Shown here: positions 44,102 to 53,986 of the stretch, piece by piece
Layout: every line of letters starts with the position of its first letter
Position numbering within the stretch: position 1 is the first letter of the stretch
Assembly: GCF_013327855.1 (NCBI RefSeq)
Contig: NZ_JABUMX010000002.1
Coordinates: 806,001 to 870,000, forward strand
DNA: 64,000 nucleotides
Direction: 5' to 3'
From: Phyllobacterium pellucidum
Lineage (GTDB): Bacteria; Pseudomonadota; Alphaproteobacteria; Rhizobiales; Rhizobiaceae
Translations under genes and position numbers: made by a program
Notes under the pieces: generated by a model
Database searches by the model: none
Told to the model about the DNA's origin: nothing
What the model saw: the letters and a program-made list of their open reading frames with translations, nothing else

Positions 44102-45018
44102 TGGCAGCAATCGGCACGCAAGTCCGGCGAACCGAGACAGGCGACGCGCTTGCGCGCGCCCGTCAACGTGCCGCCTTGCTGCCGGACCTCCTCGTCGAGG
44201 TCCATCGCATTTTGAATACAGTGAATACCGGCTGGCACGGTCGTCGCAAGAGCGGCGTTGGTGAGAGCTTCTGGCAATTTCGCCCCTATACTGACGGCGA
44301 GGCCGTCTCGCGCATCGATTGGCGCAGGTCCGCCCGCGATGATCGCACCTACATCCGCGACCAGGAGTGGGAGGCGGCCCACACCGTCTGGCTTTGGGCC
44401 GATCCTTCACCATCGATGCTGTTCAAATCCGAACAGGCGCAGGTCTCGAAGGAGTCGCGCGCGCTCGTAATGGTGCTCGCATTGGCGGAATTGCTCTCTC
44501 GCAGCGGCGAACGCATTGCCTATCCCGACATTTCCGACCCGTCCTCGGCACGCAATGGCGCCGAGCGCCTGGCAACCCTTCTCTCCCACGCCGCCAACTT
44601 GCCGGCCAAGCCTGATCTCGACAGGGTGCGTCGTTTCTCGGATGTGGTGCTTGTCAGCGATTTCCTGGAGCCGGTCGAAGAAACGCTCGAAACCCTACAG
44701 AAGCTCGCTCATGTCGGTGCGCGTGCGCATCTCATTGAAATCTACGATCCGGCCGAGGAAGACTTTCCCTACAGGCGCCGCACCGAATTTGTCGACCCCG
44801 AGACGGGCGCTTCGCTCACTTTCGGACGGGCCGAGGACTATGCCAGCGACTATCGCAACCTGTTTTATGCCCGCCGCGAGACCTTGAGCGCCTATTGCAA
44901 ACGCATCGGCTGGAGCTACACAATCAATCGCACTGACCGCCTCGCTTCCGAGGCGCTTGTGACGGTGCATATGAACATGACCGCCAAGATCGGCTATCAG
45001 GGTGGAGGCGTCGCATGA
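44101..45018 (+). CDS. DUF58 protein with VWA-like fold
   Basis: A 305-residue protein. The DUF58 signature GESFWQFRPYTDGEAVSRIDWRRSARDDRTYIRD is followed by a VWA beta strand with a complete MIDAS motif DxSxS at D101-S105 (ADPSPS). It starts inside the stop of moxR (TGATG). In Bat-type operons a DUF58 protein pairs with MoxR. It is probably cytoplasmic; the MIDAS may hold Mg2+ for ligand or partner binding. Confidence 0.9.
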   Translation: MAAIGTQVRRTETGDALARARQRAALLPDLLVEVHRILNTVNTGWHGRRKSGVGESFWQFRPYTDGEAVSRIDWRRSARDDRTYIRDQEWEAAHTVWLWADPSPSMLFKSEQAQVSKESRALVMVLALAELLSRSGERIAYPDISDPSSARNGAERLATLLSHAANLPAKPDLDRVRRFSDVVLVSDFLEPVEETLETLQKLAHVGARAHLIEIYDPAEEDFPYRRRTEFVDPETGASLTFGRAEDYASDYRNLFYARRETLSAYCKRIGWSYTINRTDRLASEALVTVHMNMTAKIGYQGGGVA

Positions 45019-47840
45019 ATGCGCTTCCCCTCGCCTTTGGCGCTCCGGCGATTCTTGCAGGATTGATCGCCCTTCCGGTCATCTGGTGGCTGCTTCGGGT
45101 GACGCCGCCCCGTCCGGTACGCGAAATCTTTCCGCCCTTGCGGATCCTGGCACAGCTTCTCAAAAAGGAAGAGACGCCGAACAAGAGCCCGTGGTGGCTG
45201 ACGCTGCTGCGGCTACTGCTTGCAACCCTCGTCATCCTTGCCCTGTCGGAGCCGGTGTGGAACCCACGCCCGGAAACGCTGACCGGCAAAGAACCGGTCG
45301 CGATCGTCCTCGATAATGGCTGGTCCTCGAATGAGGAATGGCCGGCGCGCAAGGAGACGGCGGAGCGCCTTATCGGCGATGCGGCGAATTCGGGCGCGCT
45401 GATCTACATTCTCGGAACGGCCGAACGAGCGAACACGGATATCGGACCATTCGACGCGACAACCGCGCTCGAGCGCGTACGCGCCTTGAACGTGCGGCCG
45501 ATCCCGGTCGATCGTGCGGCCGCGTTCGCCCGGTTGAAAACCGCGCTTGCCGACATTTCGGGAACCCGCATCGCCTATCTCAATGACGGTATCGATACGC
45601 CAGCGGCCGATGCTGCGTTGAAATCGCTGCAGGACGCAAAAATCGCATCGATGATCTGGTATCAGCCATCGATCAGCGCCATCTCCGCTATCCGCCAGGC
45701 CGAAAACAGTGCAAATGGGCTGACGGTTCATGCGGTGCGAGCGAGCAATGACCATGGACAGGGCGCAGTCACCATCGGCGCCTTCGACGAAAAGGGCCGG
45801 CGCATCGCCGAGACCGGTCTGGTTTTCTCCGCAGGAGAAGCGACAGGGCAAGCGGTCATCAATGCGCCATACGAGCTGCGCAACGACTTTCACACGCTGC
45901 GCATCGACGGGACGGCGCAAGCCGGTGCGACTTTCCTCATCGACGACAATAACAAGCGCCGCCGCGTTGCGTTGCTTTCAGGATCGGATGCGGATCTGTC
46001 GCAGCCCCTGCTTTCTCCGCTCTACTACATTTCAAGGGCGCTTGAGCCCTTTGCCGATCTCCTGCGGCCGCGCAACGCCGAACTCGTGCGCGCCGTTCCG
46101 GAATTGCTCGAGCAGAAGCCGTCGGTCGTGATCATGGCGGATATCGGCAAATTGCCGCCCGAGACCGAGCGCCTGCTTTCCGACTGGGTCAATAATGGCG
46201 GCACCCTGATCCGCTTCGCCGGCCCCCGCCTTGCCGGCAGCGACGAAGATCCCCTGCTTCCGGTTACGCTGCGCAAGGGCGAGCGCTCGCTTGGCGGCGC
46301 TCTTTCCTGGAAAGAATCGCAGCCGGTCGCGGCGTTCCCGGACAACGGTCCCTTTGCCGGACTTCCGACCCCGCAGGACGTGACGGTAACGCGGCAGGTC
46401 CTCGCCGAGCCGTCCTCGGACCTTTATGACAAGAGCTGGGCCAACCTCGCCGACGGAACGCCGCTCGTTACCGGTGAAACACGACAGCGTGGCCAACTGG
46501 TGCTGTTTCATGTAACGCCCGAGGCGACCTGGTCGAATTTGCCCATCAGCGGCAGCTTCGTCGATATGCTGCACCGCCTCGTTGCCCTTTCGCGCAATGC
46601 GGGTCCGGCAGCCAATGGCAACGGCGCCAGCGCGTCCCGTGCCTTCCCGCCCTACCTCATCCTCAATGCCGAGGGCGGGCTCATGCCGCCCACAGGTGAC
46701 GCAAAGCCATTGATCACCAAGCCAGGTGAAACACCGCAGGTGAGTTTCGACAATCCTCCCGGCTTCTACGGAGTGGAAGACGCGATGTCGGCACTCAACC
46801 TTTTCCGGCCCGATGGGGAGATCAAGCCGCTGGCCCGACCCGATATGTCATTCCCGGTCACCACGGCGCGCTACGCGGTCGACGAATCGCTGCCGCTGCG
46901 CGGCCCGCTCTTTGCGCTGGCTGCATTGCTGCTGATCGCCGATGCCCTGGCCATCCTCTGGCTCGGAGGCCATCTGCGCCGCCGCTATCGCACGGTGGCT
47001 GCCTCGCTCGCGATTCTGCTCTTGCCGGTTCTCTTTGCTATCGCTCCTTCGCCTGCCCATGCGCAGCAAAACGACAGCAAGCCCGGCGACGAGGCCATCA
47101 TCGAGGCGGTAAACGCCACCCATCTTGCCTATGTGATCACCGGTGACAGTGCGGTCGACGATATCAGCAGGGCCGGCCTTGCCGGGCTCTCGCGGGCACT
47201 CGCCGACAGCACGGCGCTGGAGCCGGGCGAGCCGGTCGGCGTCAATCCGGCAACGGACGAGCTTGCCTTCTATCCGCTCATCTACTGGCCTGTCGATGCG
47301 GCTGCGCGCATGCCATCGCCTGAAGCCATCGCCAAGATCGACGCCTATATGCAGCAGGGTGGAACCGTCCTCTTCGACACGCGCGACCAGGATGCGGCGG
47401 CTGTGAGTTTCGAAAACGCGACCACGCCCTCGAACCAGCGATTGCGCGATATCCTTGCCGGCCTCAACATTCCGCCACTCGAGCCGGTGCCCAGCGATCA
47501 CGTTTTGACCAAGTCCTTCTATATCCTGCAGGATTTCCCCGGCCGCTACCGCGGCAGCCCGCTTTGGGTGCAGGCGTCGCTTTCCATCGAGGCAAGGTCG
47601 GACCGGCCCGTGCGCGCAGGCGACGGCGTGACCCCAATCATGATTACCGGTAATGATCTTGCCGGCGCATGGGCCATCGATGCCAGCGGCTCGCCCATGT
47701 TTCCGACCATTCCCAACGATCCGATGCAGCGCACCTATGCCTTCCGCACCGGGATCAACATCGTCATGTACATGCTTACCGGCAACTACAAGTCCGACCA
47801 GGTGCATGTACCGGACCTGCTTGAGCGTCTGGGGAATTAG
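45015..47840 (+). CDS. BatA-like/DUF4159 large membrane protein
   Basis: A 941-residue protein. The N-terminal 80 residues are BatA-like with two TM segments (FGAPAILAGLIALPVIWWLLR; LLRLLLATLVILALSEP). A VWA-like domain follows with a degenerate MIDAS (D100-N-G-W-S). Residues about 300-600 form an envelope domain, a TM region lies near 620-660, and a C-terminal DUF4159-type domain (AYVITGDSAVDDISRAGL ... VMYMLTGNYKSDQVHVPDLLERL) ends the protein. It overlaps the DUF58 gene by four bases. Confidence 0.88.
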   Translation: MNALPLAFGAPAILAGLIALPVIWWLLRVTPPRPVREIFPPLRILAQLLKKEETPNKSPWWLTLLRLLLATLVILALSEPVWNPRPETLTGKEPVAIVLDNGWSSNEEWPARKETAERLIGDAANSGALIYILGTAERANTDIGPFDATTALERVRALNVRPIPVDRAAAFARLKTALADISGTRIAYLNDGIDTPAADAALKSLQDAKIASMIWYQPSISAISAIRQAENSANGLTVHAVRASNDHGQGAVTIGAFDEKGRRIAETGLVFSAGEATGQAVINAPYELRNDFHTLRIDGTAQAGATFLIDDNNKRRRVALLSGSDADLSQPLLSPLYYISRALEPFADLLRPRNAELVRAVPELLEQKPSVVIMADIGKLPPETERLLSDWVNNGGTLIRFAGPRLAGSDEDPLLPVTLRKGERSLGGALSWKESQPVAAFPDNGPFAGLPTPQDVTVTRQVLAEPSSDLYDKSWANLADGTPLVTGETRQRGQLVLFHVTPEATWSNLPISGSFVDMLHRLVALSRNAGPAANGNGASASRAFPPYLILNAEGGLMPPTGDAKPLITKPGETPQVSFDNPPGFYGVEDAMSALNLFRPDGEIKPLARPDMSFPVTTARYAVDESLPLRGPLFALAALLLIADALAILWLGGHLRRRYRTVAASLAILLLPVLFAIAPSPAHAQQNDSKPGDEAIIEAVNATHLAYVITGDSAVDDISRAGLAGLSRALADSTALEPGEPVGVNPATDELAFYPLIYWPVDAAARMPSPEAIAKIDAYMQQGGTVLFDTRDQDAAAVSFENATTPSNQRLRDILAGLNIPPLEPVPSDHVLTKSFYILQDFPGRYRGSPLWVQASLSIEARSDRPVRAGDGVTPIMITGNDLAGAWAIDASGSPMFPTIPNDPMQRTYAFRTGINIVMYMLTGNYKSDQVHVPDLLERLGN

Positions 47841-47842
47841 CC

Positions 47843-49921
47843 ATGTACCTGTCGCTCGATTTCCAGCCGCTGCTCTCGACCACCCTGCTCGCCATTCTGC
47901 TTGTGCCATTGCTCGCCTTGACGCTGGCGGGCATCTATTTTCGCCAACGCGGGAGCCTCCTTCGCCTTGTCGCACTGGCCGCCTTCGCCATGGCGCTGCT
48001 CAATCCGATCGTCGTCAATGAGCAGCGCGATCCCTTGAAAAGCGTCGTTGCGGTGATCGCCGACCGCAGCCAGAGCCAGGATCTCGGCAACCGCAGCGCG
48101 GATACGAACACCGCGCTCAAGGAGGTGCAGACCGAGCTTGCACGCCTGCCGCAATTCGAGGTTCGCACGGTCGAAACCGGCCGTGCCAGCGAGAATGATG
48201 ATGCCACCTCCACCCGTTTGTTCGGTGCATTGAACGGAGCGCTGCGCGATGTGCCGCCTTCCCGCGTCGGCGGAGCGATCATGATCACCGACGGGCAGAT
48301 CCACGATATTCCGGCCAACCAGGCGGGACTTGGCTTCAATGCTCCCATTCATGGGCTGATCACCGGCGTCCCCAATGAAATCGATCGGCGCATCCAGTTC
48401 GTGCGCGCGCCGCGCTTCGGGCTGACTGGAAAGCCGCAGCAGATGACCTACAAGGTCACCGCTTCGGGCGAAGCGCCGGGCGGCAGCGCGCGCGTTCATG
48501 TGCGCGTCAATGGCAACGAGACCGGCAGCGAAGATGCCATCATCGGCGAGGAAATGCCGCTTGAGGTTACGTTGTCGCGCGCCGGGGTCAATATCGTCGA
48601 GATTACCGTCGATCCGATTCCAGGCGAGCTTACGGGCGTCAATAACCGTGCCGTCGCCATGGTCGACGGTATTCGCGAAAATCTGCGGGTGCTGTTGATT
48701 TCAGGCGAGCCGCACAACGGCGAGCGGACCTGGCGCAACCTCCTGAAGTCGGACGCGTCCGTCGACCTCGTCCACTTCACCATTCTGCGCCCGCCCGAAA
48801 AGCAGGATTCGACGCCGCTTCCGGAACTCGCGCTGATTGCCTTCCCGACGCGCGAGCTCTTCGTCGACAAAATCGATCAGTTCGACCTGATTATCTTCGA
48901 TCGCTACCAGCATCGCGATGTGATGTCGCTGCTCTATTACGACTACATCAACGACTATGTGCAAAAGGGCGGAGCCCTGCTTATTGCCGCCGGTCCGGAA
49001 TTTGCCGGCCAGATGTCGATTGCGAACACGCCGCTTCTTTCGGTGCTTCCGGCCACGCCAACGGGCAATATTGAGGAAAAGGCCTTTTATCCGCGCCTCA
49101 GCGACCAGGGTAAACGCCATCCCGTCACGCGCGGCCTTGAAGGCAGTACGCAGGAACCGCCGGCATGGAGCCGATGGTTCCGTGTAATCGATGTCAATCC
49201 ACCGGAAGGCTCGGTCATCATGAACGCGGGAGACCGGCCGCTGCTGGTTCTCAACCGCATTGGCGATGGCCGGGTCGGCATGTTCCTTTCCGACCAGGGT
49301 TGGCTCTGGGCGCGGGGTTTCGAGGGCGGCGGTCCGCATGCCGCGCTCTATCGCCGGATCGCGCATTGGCTGATGAAGGAGCCGGACCTCGAGGAAGAGG
49401 CGCTAACGGCAACGGGTAATGGCCGCAATCTCGAAATTCATCGCCAGACGATGCAGAAGACGGCTGAGCCCGCCAATATCATCACGCCGTCGGGCAAGAC
49501 GCGGTCGGTTCCGCTGACGGAAACCGAGCCCGGCGTCTTTACCGCCTCTGTGCCGACCGATGAGATCGGGCTCTACCAGGTTGCCAATGGCGATCTGACG
49601 ACGCTTGCCCATGTCGGACCGGTCGATGCGCCGGAGTTCACCGACAATGTTTCGACACAGGCAAAACTCGATCCGCTTGCCCGCGACACCGGTGGCGGGA
49701 CGCGCCGCCTGCGGGCCGCCAATCAGAGCGACATCGAGGTACCGAACATCGTTGCCTCGCGCGGCACTGCAAGCGCCAGCGGTGACAATTGGATCGGCTT
49801 GCGCCAGACCAATGAGACGGTGCTGAAGAGCGTCACCCGCCTGCCGCTTTTCTCGGGCTTCCTTGGCCTTGCAGCCATGATGCTTGTGCTCGGCGGCATG
49901 TGGTACCGCGAAGGCAGGTAA
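47843..49921 (+). CDS. Membrane protein with VWA-like and amidotransferase-like domains
   Basis: A 692-residue protein. Two N-terminal TM segments (LLSTTLLAILLVPLLALTLAG; LVALAAFAMALLNPI), then a VWA strand with a full MIDAS (VVAVIADRSQS, D74-S78) and MITDGQIHD. The middle carries a class I amidotransferase-like Rossmann region without the catalytic Cys triad evident, and a TM helix closes the C-terminus (FLGLAAMMLVLGGMWY). It starts two bases after the previous stop and ends the MoxR operon. Confidence 0.86.
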   Translation: MYLSLDFQPLLSTTLLAILLVPLLALTLAGIYFRQRGSLLRLVALAAFAMALLNPIVVNEQRDPLKSVVAVIADRSQSQDLGNRSADTNTALKEVQTELARLPQFEVRTVETGRASENDDATSTRLFGALNGALRDVPPSRVGGAIMITDGQIHDIPANQAGLGFNAPIHGLITGVPNEIDRRIQFVRAPRFGLTGKPQQMTYKVTASGEAPGGSARVHVRVNGNETGSEDAIIGEEMPLEVTLSRAGVNIVEITVDPIPGELTGVNNRAVAMVDGIRENLRVLLISGEPHNGERTWRNLLKSDASVDLVHFTILRPPEKQDSTPLPELALIAFPTRELFVDKIDQFDLIIFDRYQHRDVMSLLYYDYINDYVQKGGALLIAAGPEFAGQMSIANTPLLSVLPATPTGNIEEKAFYPRLSDQGKRHPVTRGLEGSTQEPPAWSRWFRVIDVNPPEGSVIMNAGDRPLLVLNRIGDGRVGMFLSDQGWLWARGFEGGGPHAALYRRIAHWLMKEPDLEEEALTATGNGRNLEIHRQTMQKTAEPANIITPSGKTRSVPLTETEPGVFTASVPTDEIGLYQVANGDLTTLAHVGPVDAPEFTDNVSTQAKLDPLARDTGGGTRRLRAANQSDIEVPNIVASRGTASASGDNWIGLRQTNETVLKSVTRLPLFSGFLGLAAMMLVLGGMWYREGR

Positions 49922-49923
49922 AG

Positions 49924-50436
49924 CTACTGGCCTGCCATTGCGGCGTGGATGACCTTGCCTTCGACATCCTGCAAAGCCCGTGGTGCGAGTTCACAAGCGA
50001 GGAACCGCGCCGGATCAACCGGCGCCGGCAATACGATCCGGTGGCCTGGTATCTGGCGGAAGCCGAAAGGCGCGTAATAGGGCTCGTCACCAACGAGGAT
50101 GACGAGCTTGTGTCCGGCAACGCGCGCAGCTTCCATGCTGGTGCGCATAAGCGCAGCGCCGATGCCCTGTTTCTTCCACGCCGGGCGCACGGCGAGCGGG
50201 CCGAGAAGCATCGCCGGGGTAGTGCCGATGCGGATGGGCGTCAGCCGGACCGACGCGACGACGTGTTCGCCATTGAGCGCTACGAAGGAGAGGTTGCGAT
50301 CATGCGGTCCGCCCTCGCGAATGCGATAGGCCGCCCGGGCAAACCGCCCCGGCCCGAAAGCTTCCCGGTTGATGTCTTCGATTGCAGCATCGTGCACCGG
50401 TTCTTCCGGCGCGTAGGTCACGACATGGTTCAGCAT
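49924..50436 (-). CDS. GNAT-family N-acetyltransferase
   Basis: A 170-residue GNAT protein from ATG 50436. The acetyl-CoA loop is RPAWKKQGIGAALMR (Q/RxxGxA type) and beta strands around VASVRLTPIRIG. It resembles YhbS-like acyltransferases. An in-frame extension to 50535 lacks a ribosome-binding site. It converges with the MoxR operon end, leaving only two bases between stops. Confidence 0.87.
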   Translation of the reverse strand: MLNHVVTYAPEEPVHDAAIEDINREAFGPGRFARAAYRIREGGPHDRNLSFVALNGEHVVASVRLTPIRIGTTPAMLLGPLAVRPAWKKQGIGAALMRTSMEAARVAGHKLVILVGDEPYYAPFGFRQIPGHRIVLPAPVDPARFLACELAPRALQDVEGKVIHAAMAGQ

Positions 50437-50723
50437 GTTGGATTTCTTTGAAGAGAGTGGTCGTTCGCCTCGGCAAATATCGCCATTGGCCAGCACAGGA
50501 GCATCCGTCGCACGAGGCGCCGGTTCAGGTTTCATCGTCGGATGATCAGAAGTCCTGCCACAAATCTCTCCTTTTTCGTTCGCCTAACATCAATCTGTCG
50601 CGACGTAAACCAAAATCTAAAAGGCCACTGTCGAAGAGTTACGCTCTGTTCACCGCCCGGGGGCTGAATTAACAATCCTGCAGCGCCAGCTATAGGCTCA
50701 GTAACCAATGGAGATTTGAAACG

Positions 50724-51719
50724 ATGGGTTTGTTGATCGACGGCGTATGGCAGGACAAGTGGTACGACACCAAGGAGAGCGGCGGACGCTTTATTCGCAC
50801 TGAATCGCAATTTCGCAACTGGGTGACAGCCGATGGAAGCGCCGGACCGTCCGGCCACGGCGGCTTCAAGGCGGAGCCGGGACGCTACCATCTATATGTA
50901 TCCTATGCCTGTCCCTGGGCGCATCGCACGCTGATCTTCCGCGCGCTTAAGCAGCTCGAGGATGTCATTTCCGTATCGGTGGTCGACCACTTCATGGGTG
51001 TTGAAGGCTGGACCTTCCTTGAACGGGATGGCGCGACCGGTGACCAGCTTTTCGGCTACGACTATCTGCATCAGGTCTACACGCGGGCCGATCCCAAATA
51101 TTCAGGCCGGGTGACCGTGCCGGTGCTTTGGGACAAGAAGCAGAACACGATTGTCTCGAACGAATCGTCGGAGATCATCCGCATGCTGAATTCGGCATTC
51201 GATGCCTTCGGCGATCACGCCCTGGATTTCTACCCGGAGGCGTTGCGCCAGGAAATCGATGCCGTGAACGCCCTCGTCTATCCCAACATCAACAACGGCG
51301 TCTATCGCGCCGGTTTCGCCACCACGCAGGAGGCTTATGAGGAAGCCTTCACCCAGCTTTTCGGCGGGCTCGATCAAATCGAGGCGAAGCTCGCAAAACA
51401 GCGTTATCTCACCGGCGACCGCCTGACGGAAGCTGACTGGCGCCTGTTCACGACACTGCTGCGCTTCGATCCGGTCTATGTCGGGCATTTCAAATGCAAT
51501 CGTCAACGGATCGCGGACTATCCGAACCTGTCGAACTATACGCGCGAACTCTATCAGGTGCCGGGTGTCGCGCCGACGGTCAATCTCCTGCATATCAAGG
51601 CGCATTATTATGGCAGCCACCGGACAATCAATCCAACCGGTATCATCCCTGTCGGCCCGGCGCTCGCTTATGGCGCGCCGCACGACCGCGACCGGTTGAA
51701 AGCGTCAGCGTCTGACTGA
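50724..51719 (+). CDS. Glutathionyl-hydroquinone reductase (YqjG/ECM4 family)
   Basis: A 331-residue GST-fold protein. The catalytic Cys is in SYACPWAHRT; the linker and C-terminal helical domain contain ERDGATGDQLFGYDYLHQVY and YPNLSNYTRELYQVPGV. These features match glutathionyl-hydroquinone reductases, which remove glutathione from conjugated hydroquinones. Such enzymes fit rhizosphere life with plant phenolics. It is monocistronic. Confidence 0.93.
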   Translation: MGLLIDGVWQDKWYDTKESGGRFIRTESQFRNWVTADGSAGPSGHGGFKAEPGRYHLYVSYACPWAHRTLIFRALKQLEDVISVSVVDHFMGVEGWTFLERDGATGDQLFGYDYLHQVYTRADPKYSGRVTVPVLWDKKQNTIVSNESSEIIRMLNSAFDAFGDHALDFYPEALRQEIDAVNALVYPNINNGVYRAGFATTQEAYEEAFTQLFGGLDQIEAKLAKQRYLTGDRLTEADWRLFTTLLRFDPVYVGHFKCNRQRIADYPNLSNYTRELYQVPGVAPTVNLLHIKAHYYGSHRTINPTGIIPVGPALAYGAPHDRDRLKASASD

Positions 51720-51724
51720 GGCCG

Positions 51725-52195
51725 CTACCAGGCGGTGGGAATCTCCGCACCCTCGAATATTTCGGCGAGGCGCTGCCGGGTTGAAGGCGTCGTGTCCTTG
51801 GGCAGGTCGTCGAGGCTGAAGAATCGAGCCTCGGCGATCTCGCGGTTGGGGAGGAAGGGCGCTGTCTGGCGGAACGACCGGCATATGTAGAGCGCAACAT
51901 GATCGCGTTTCGACGCATGAGCATTGTGATATATCGCAAAGAGCTCTGGCCGGCCGGTCAGTTCGATGTTGCCCTCTTCCAGGAGTTCCTTCTCCAGTGT
52001 CTCTTCCATTGTGTGACCAGTCTCGACCCCCCCGCCCGGAAACTGCCAGCCATGCACATATGTGTGGCGGATGAGGAAGACCGTACGCGCTTTTTCATCG
52101 ATGATGACCCCGCGGGCGCCGAGGGTCATGGGGCGCCGCAGCAGGAAATAGGCATGGAGCACACGGTGGCGCCAGGTGGAACGCTTGTCGGTCAT
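51725..52195 (-). CDS. Nudix hydrolase
   Basis: A 156-residue Nudix protein with box GGGVETGHTMEETLEKELLEEGNIEL (the Arg of REUXEE is replaced by Lys, as in some subfamilies). The N-terminus RVLHAYFLLRRPMTLGARGVII is typical of a rhizobial Nudix group. Substrate unknown. It converges with the GS-HQR gene, five bases apart. Confidence 0.85.
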   Translation of the reverse strand: MTDKRSTWRHRVLHAYFLLRRPMTLGARGVIIDEKARTVFLIRHTYVHGWQFPGGGVETGHTMEETLEKELLEEGNIELTGRPELFAIYHNAHASKRDHVALYICRSFRQTAPFLPNREIAEARFFSLDDLPKDTTPSTRQRLAEIFEGAEIPTAW

Positions 52196-52312
52196 TCTTT
52201 CCTTCTTCAGGTGGAACAGTCTAACCTCGCGACTGTTTTGTTATCGGGTGCGCCATTCGCGCGAAACGTTCTACCACTGGATTTAGCCGTCATACTCTCC
52301 TAAAGCTGAAAA

Positions 52313-53242
52313 ATGTTCCGTCTTGCCCACATCTCAGACATACATTTATCGCCGCTTCCTGCACCGAACTTGCGGGAACTGATCTCCAAGCGCATCACCG
52401 GCTATATTAACTGGCGTTCCAACCGCAAGGGAACGATGACCGGCAGCACGCTCGATACGCTCGTTGCCGATATCAAGGCGCACACGCCCGATCACATTGC
52501 GGTGACCGGCGACCTCGTCAATCTGGCGCTCGATGAGGAACTGGAGACGGCAGAGCGCTGGCTGAGGACGCTGGGCGACCCGGCCAATGTGTCGGTCGTT
52601 CCCGGCAATCACGATGCCTATGTGCCCGGCGCGCTGAAGAAGGCACGGCGCCTTTGGCAGCCGTGGATGCGAGGCGATATCGAAGTCGCCGAAAACAAGC
52701 CTGTCGAATTTCCGTATCTTCGCGTACGCGGCGACGTGGCGCTCATTGGCGTCTCCTCGGCCCGCGCGACCGCCCCCTTCATGGCGACGGGCGACATTCG
52801 CGAACGCCAGGCGCGCAAGCTCGGCGAGGTTCTCGATGAGACCGGCAAGCGCGGGCTCTTCCGCGTGATCATGATTCATCACCCGCCGGTTCGCGGCGCG
52901 GCGCCCTCGCACAAGCGCCTTCTCGGGATCGGTCTCTTTCAGCGAACGGTTGCTGAATACGGCGCTGAACTCGTCCTCCACGGTCATACGCATCTTGCGA
53001 CTCGCTACTCGATCAACGGACCGGACTGGGAAATCCCCGTGGTCTGCGTGCCGGCCGCAAGTCAGGGTTTCGAGCTCGGACAGCACAAACCACCAGCGGG
53101 CTTCAATCTTTTTACGATCTCGAAGACCAATGCCGGATGGGATTGCACCATGGTGGAGCGTGGCATCGTCGACGCGCAATCGACGATCCGTACGATCCGC
53201 GAGCACAATCTCAAGGTAGGCAAGGTGCTGGCTGGGATTTGA
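52313..53242 (+). CDS. Metallophosphoesterase
   Basis: A 309-residue calcineurin-like phosphoesterase with all metal motifs: HISDIHL, VTGDLVN, PGNHDAY, IHHPP and HGHTHLA. This matches the Icc/CpdA-type class III phosphodiesterases, some of which hydrolyse cAMP. The substrate is not certain. It has normal length for the family and an ATG with AAGCTG upstream. Confidence 0.9.
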   Translation: MFRLAHISDIHLSPLPAPNLRELISKRITGYINWRSNRKGTMTGSTLDTLVADIKAHTPDHIAVTGDLVNLALDEELETAERWLRTLGDPANVSVVPGNHDAYVPGALKKARRLWQPWMRGDIEVAENKPVEFPYLRVRGDVALIGVSSARATAPFMATGDIRERQARKLGEVLDETGKRGLFRVIMIHHPPVRGAAPSHKRLLGIGLFQRTVAEYGAELVLHGHTHLATRYSINGPDWEIPVVCVPAASQGFELGQHKPPAGFNLFTISKTNAGWDCTMVERGIVDAQSTIRTIREHNLKVGKVLAGI

Positions 53243-53245
53243 GGC

Positions 53246-53860
53246 TCAGAAAATTGGCTTGATCAGGCTCCAGAGCTGGGCCAGCACGCCGCTTGTGCCA
53301 ATTGTCGCGCCTATAGCAAGGCAGACAATCGCGATCAAGAAAACGGTCAACCCGGCAGTCCTCGGCGCGGCGGCAGCCGTAATCTCAGCTGGTCGCCCGA
53401 TTGCATTTCCGGGGTCGATACTCGATTCCGAACGCAAAGAAACCCGCTCGCCTTCCATCAGCCGCTGCCGCTCGACGATACGCTCGGCGATATAGGTCGT
53501 GACCGCTTCCGAGACGTTCTTCACTTCGGGTGATTCTGCGAGCACGATCCGGCCAAGGCGCGTATCGCGCACGAAACGATAGGTGCGCCGATCGCGCGCC
53601 ATCATCACATGGGCGGTAGCATCGATCCAGAGCCGCGGCTGCACTCCCCTGGAAATGGCGAAGTCCCACTGCGGATCGTCGGCAGGCACATCAGCGAAGA
53701 CCGGCTTCAGATCTTCGGCAAGAATTTCGATGCGCGCCAGATCGGCTTCCTTCATGTCGATGACGACATCGCCGCGATCCGCGGCCGCAATCTGAACACC
53801 CCGAATTGCTTCGGCGAGCCGGCGTTCGTCGGGCGTTCTCTTCTCGCGCATTTCATTCAT
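53246..53860 (-). CDS. Hypothetical protein with C-terminal membrane helix
   Basis: A 204-residue protein from ATG 53860. The N-terminal part is soluble (DMKEADLARIEILAEDLKPVF, WDFAISRGVQPRLWIDATAHVMMARDRRTYRFV). One TM helix lies near residues 168-190 (LTVFLIAIVCLAIGATIGTSG). It converges with the phosphoesterase gene, three bases apart. No family recognised beyond a rhizobial conserved protein type. Confidence 0.72.
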   Translation of the reverse strand: MNEMREKRTPDERRLAEAIRGVQIAAADRGDVVIDMKEADLARIEILAEDLKPVFADVPADDPQWDFAISRGVQPRLWIDATAHVMMARDRRTYRFVRDTRLGRIVLAESPEVKNVSEAVTTYIAERIVERQRLMEGERVSLRSESSIDPGNAIGRPAEITAAAAPRTAGLTVFLIAIVCLAIGATIGTSGVLAQLWSLIKPIF

Positions 53861-53962
53861 CGGCGTTTTCCGGCAAGGAGGCGATTTTACCAATCCTTAA
53901 CGACAAGTCGCGGCAATTGCATCAAAAACGTACCCTTGCCCCATCGCGTACCAGAAATGGGT

Positions 53963-53983
53963 GAAGGGCCCGAGGGGCCCTTC
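53963..53983 (-). terminator. Hairpin terminator after leuA
   Basis: GAAGGGCCC (53963-53971) pairs with GGGCCCTTC (53975-53983), loop GAG. It sits three bases past the leuA stop on the minus strand. The T run is short (CCCATTT). Confidence 0.6.
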
Positions 53984-53986
53984 CAT

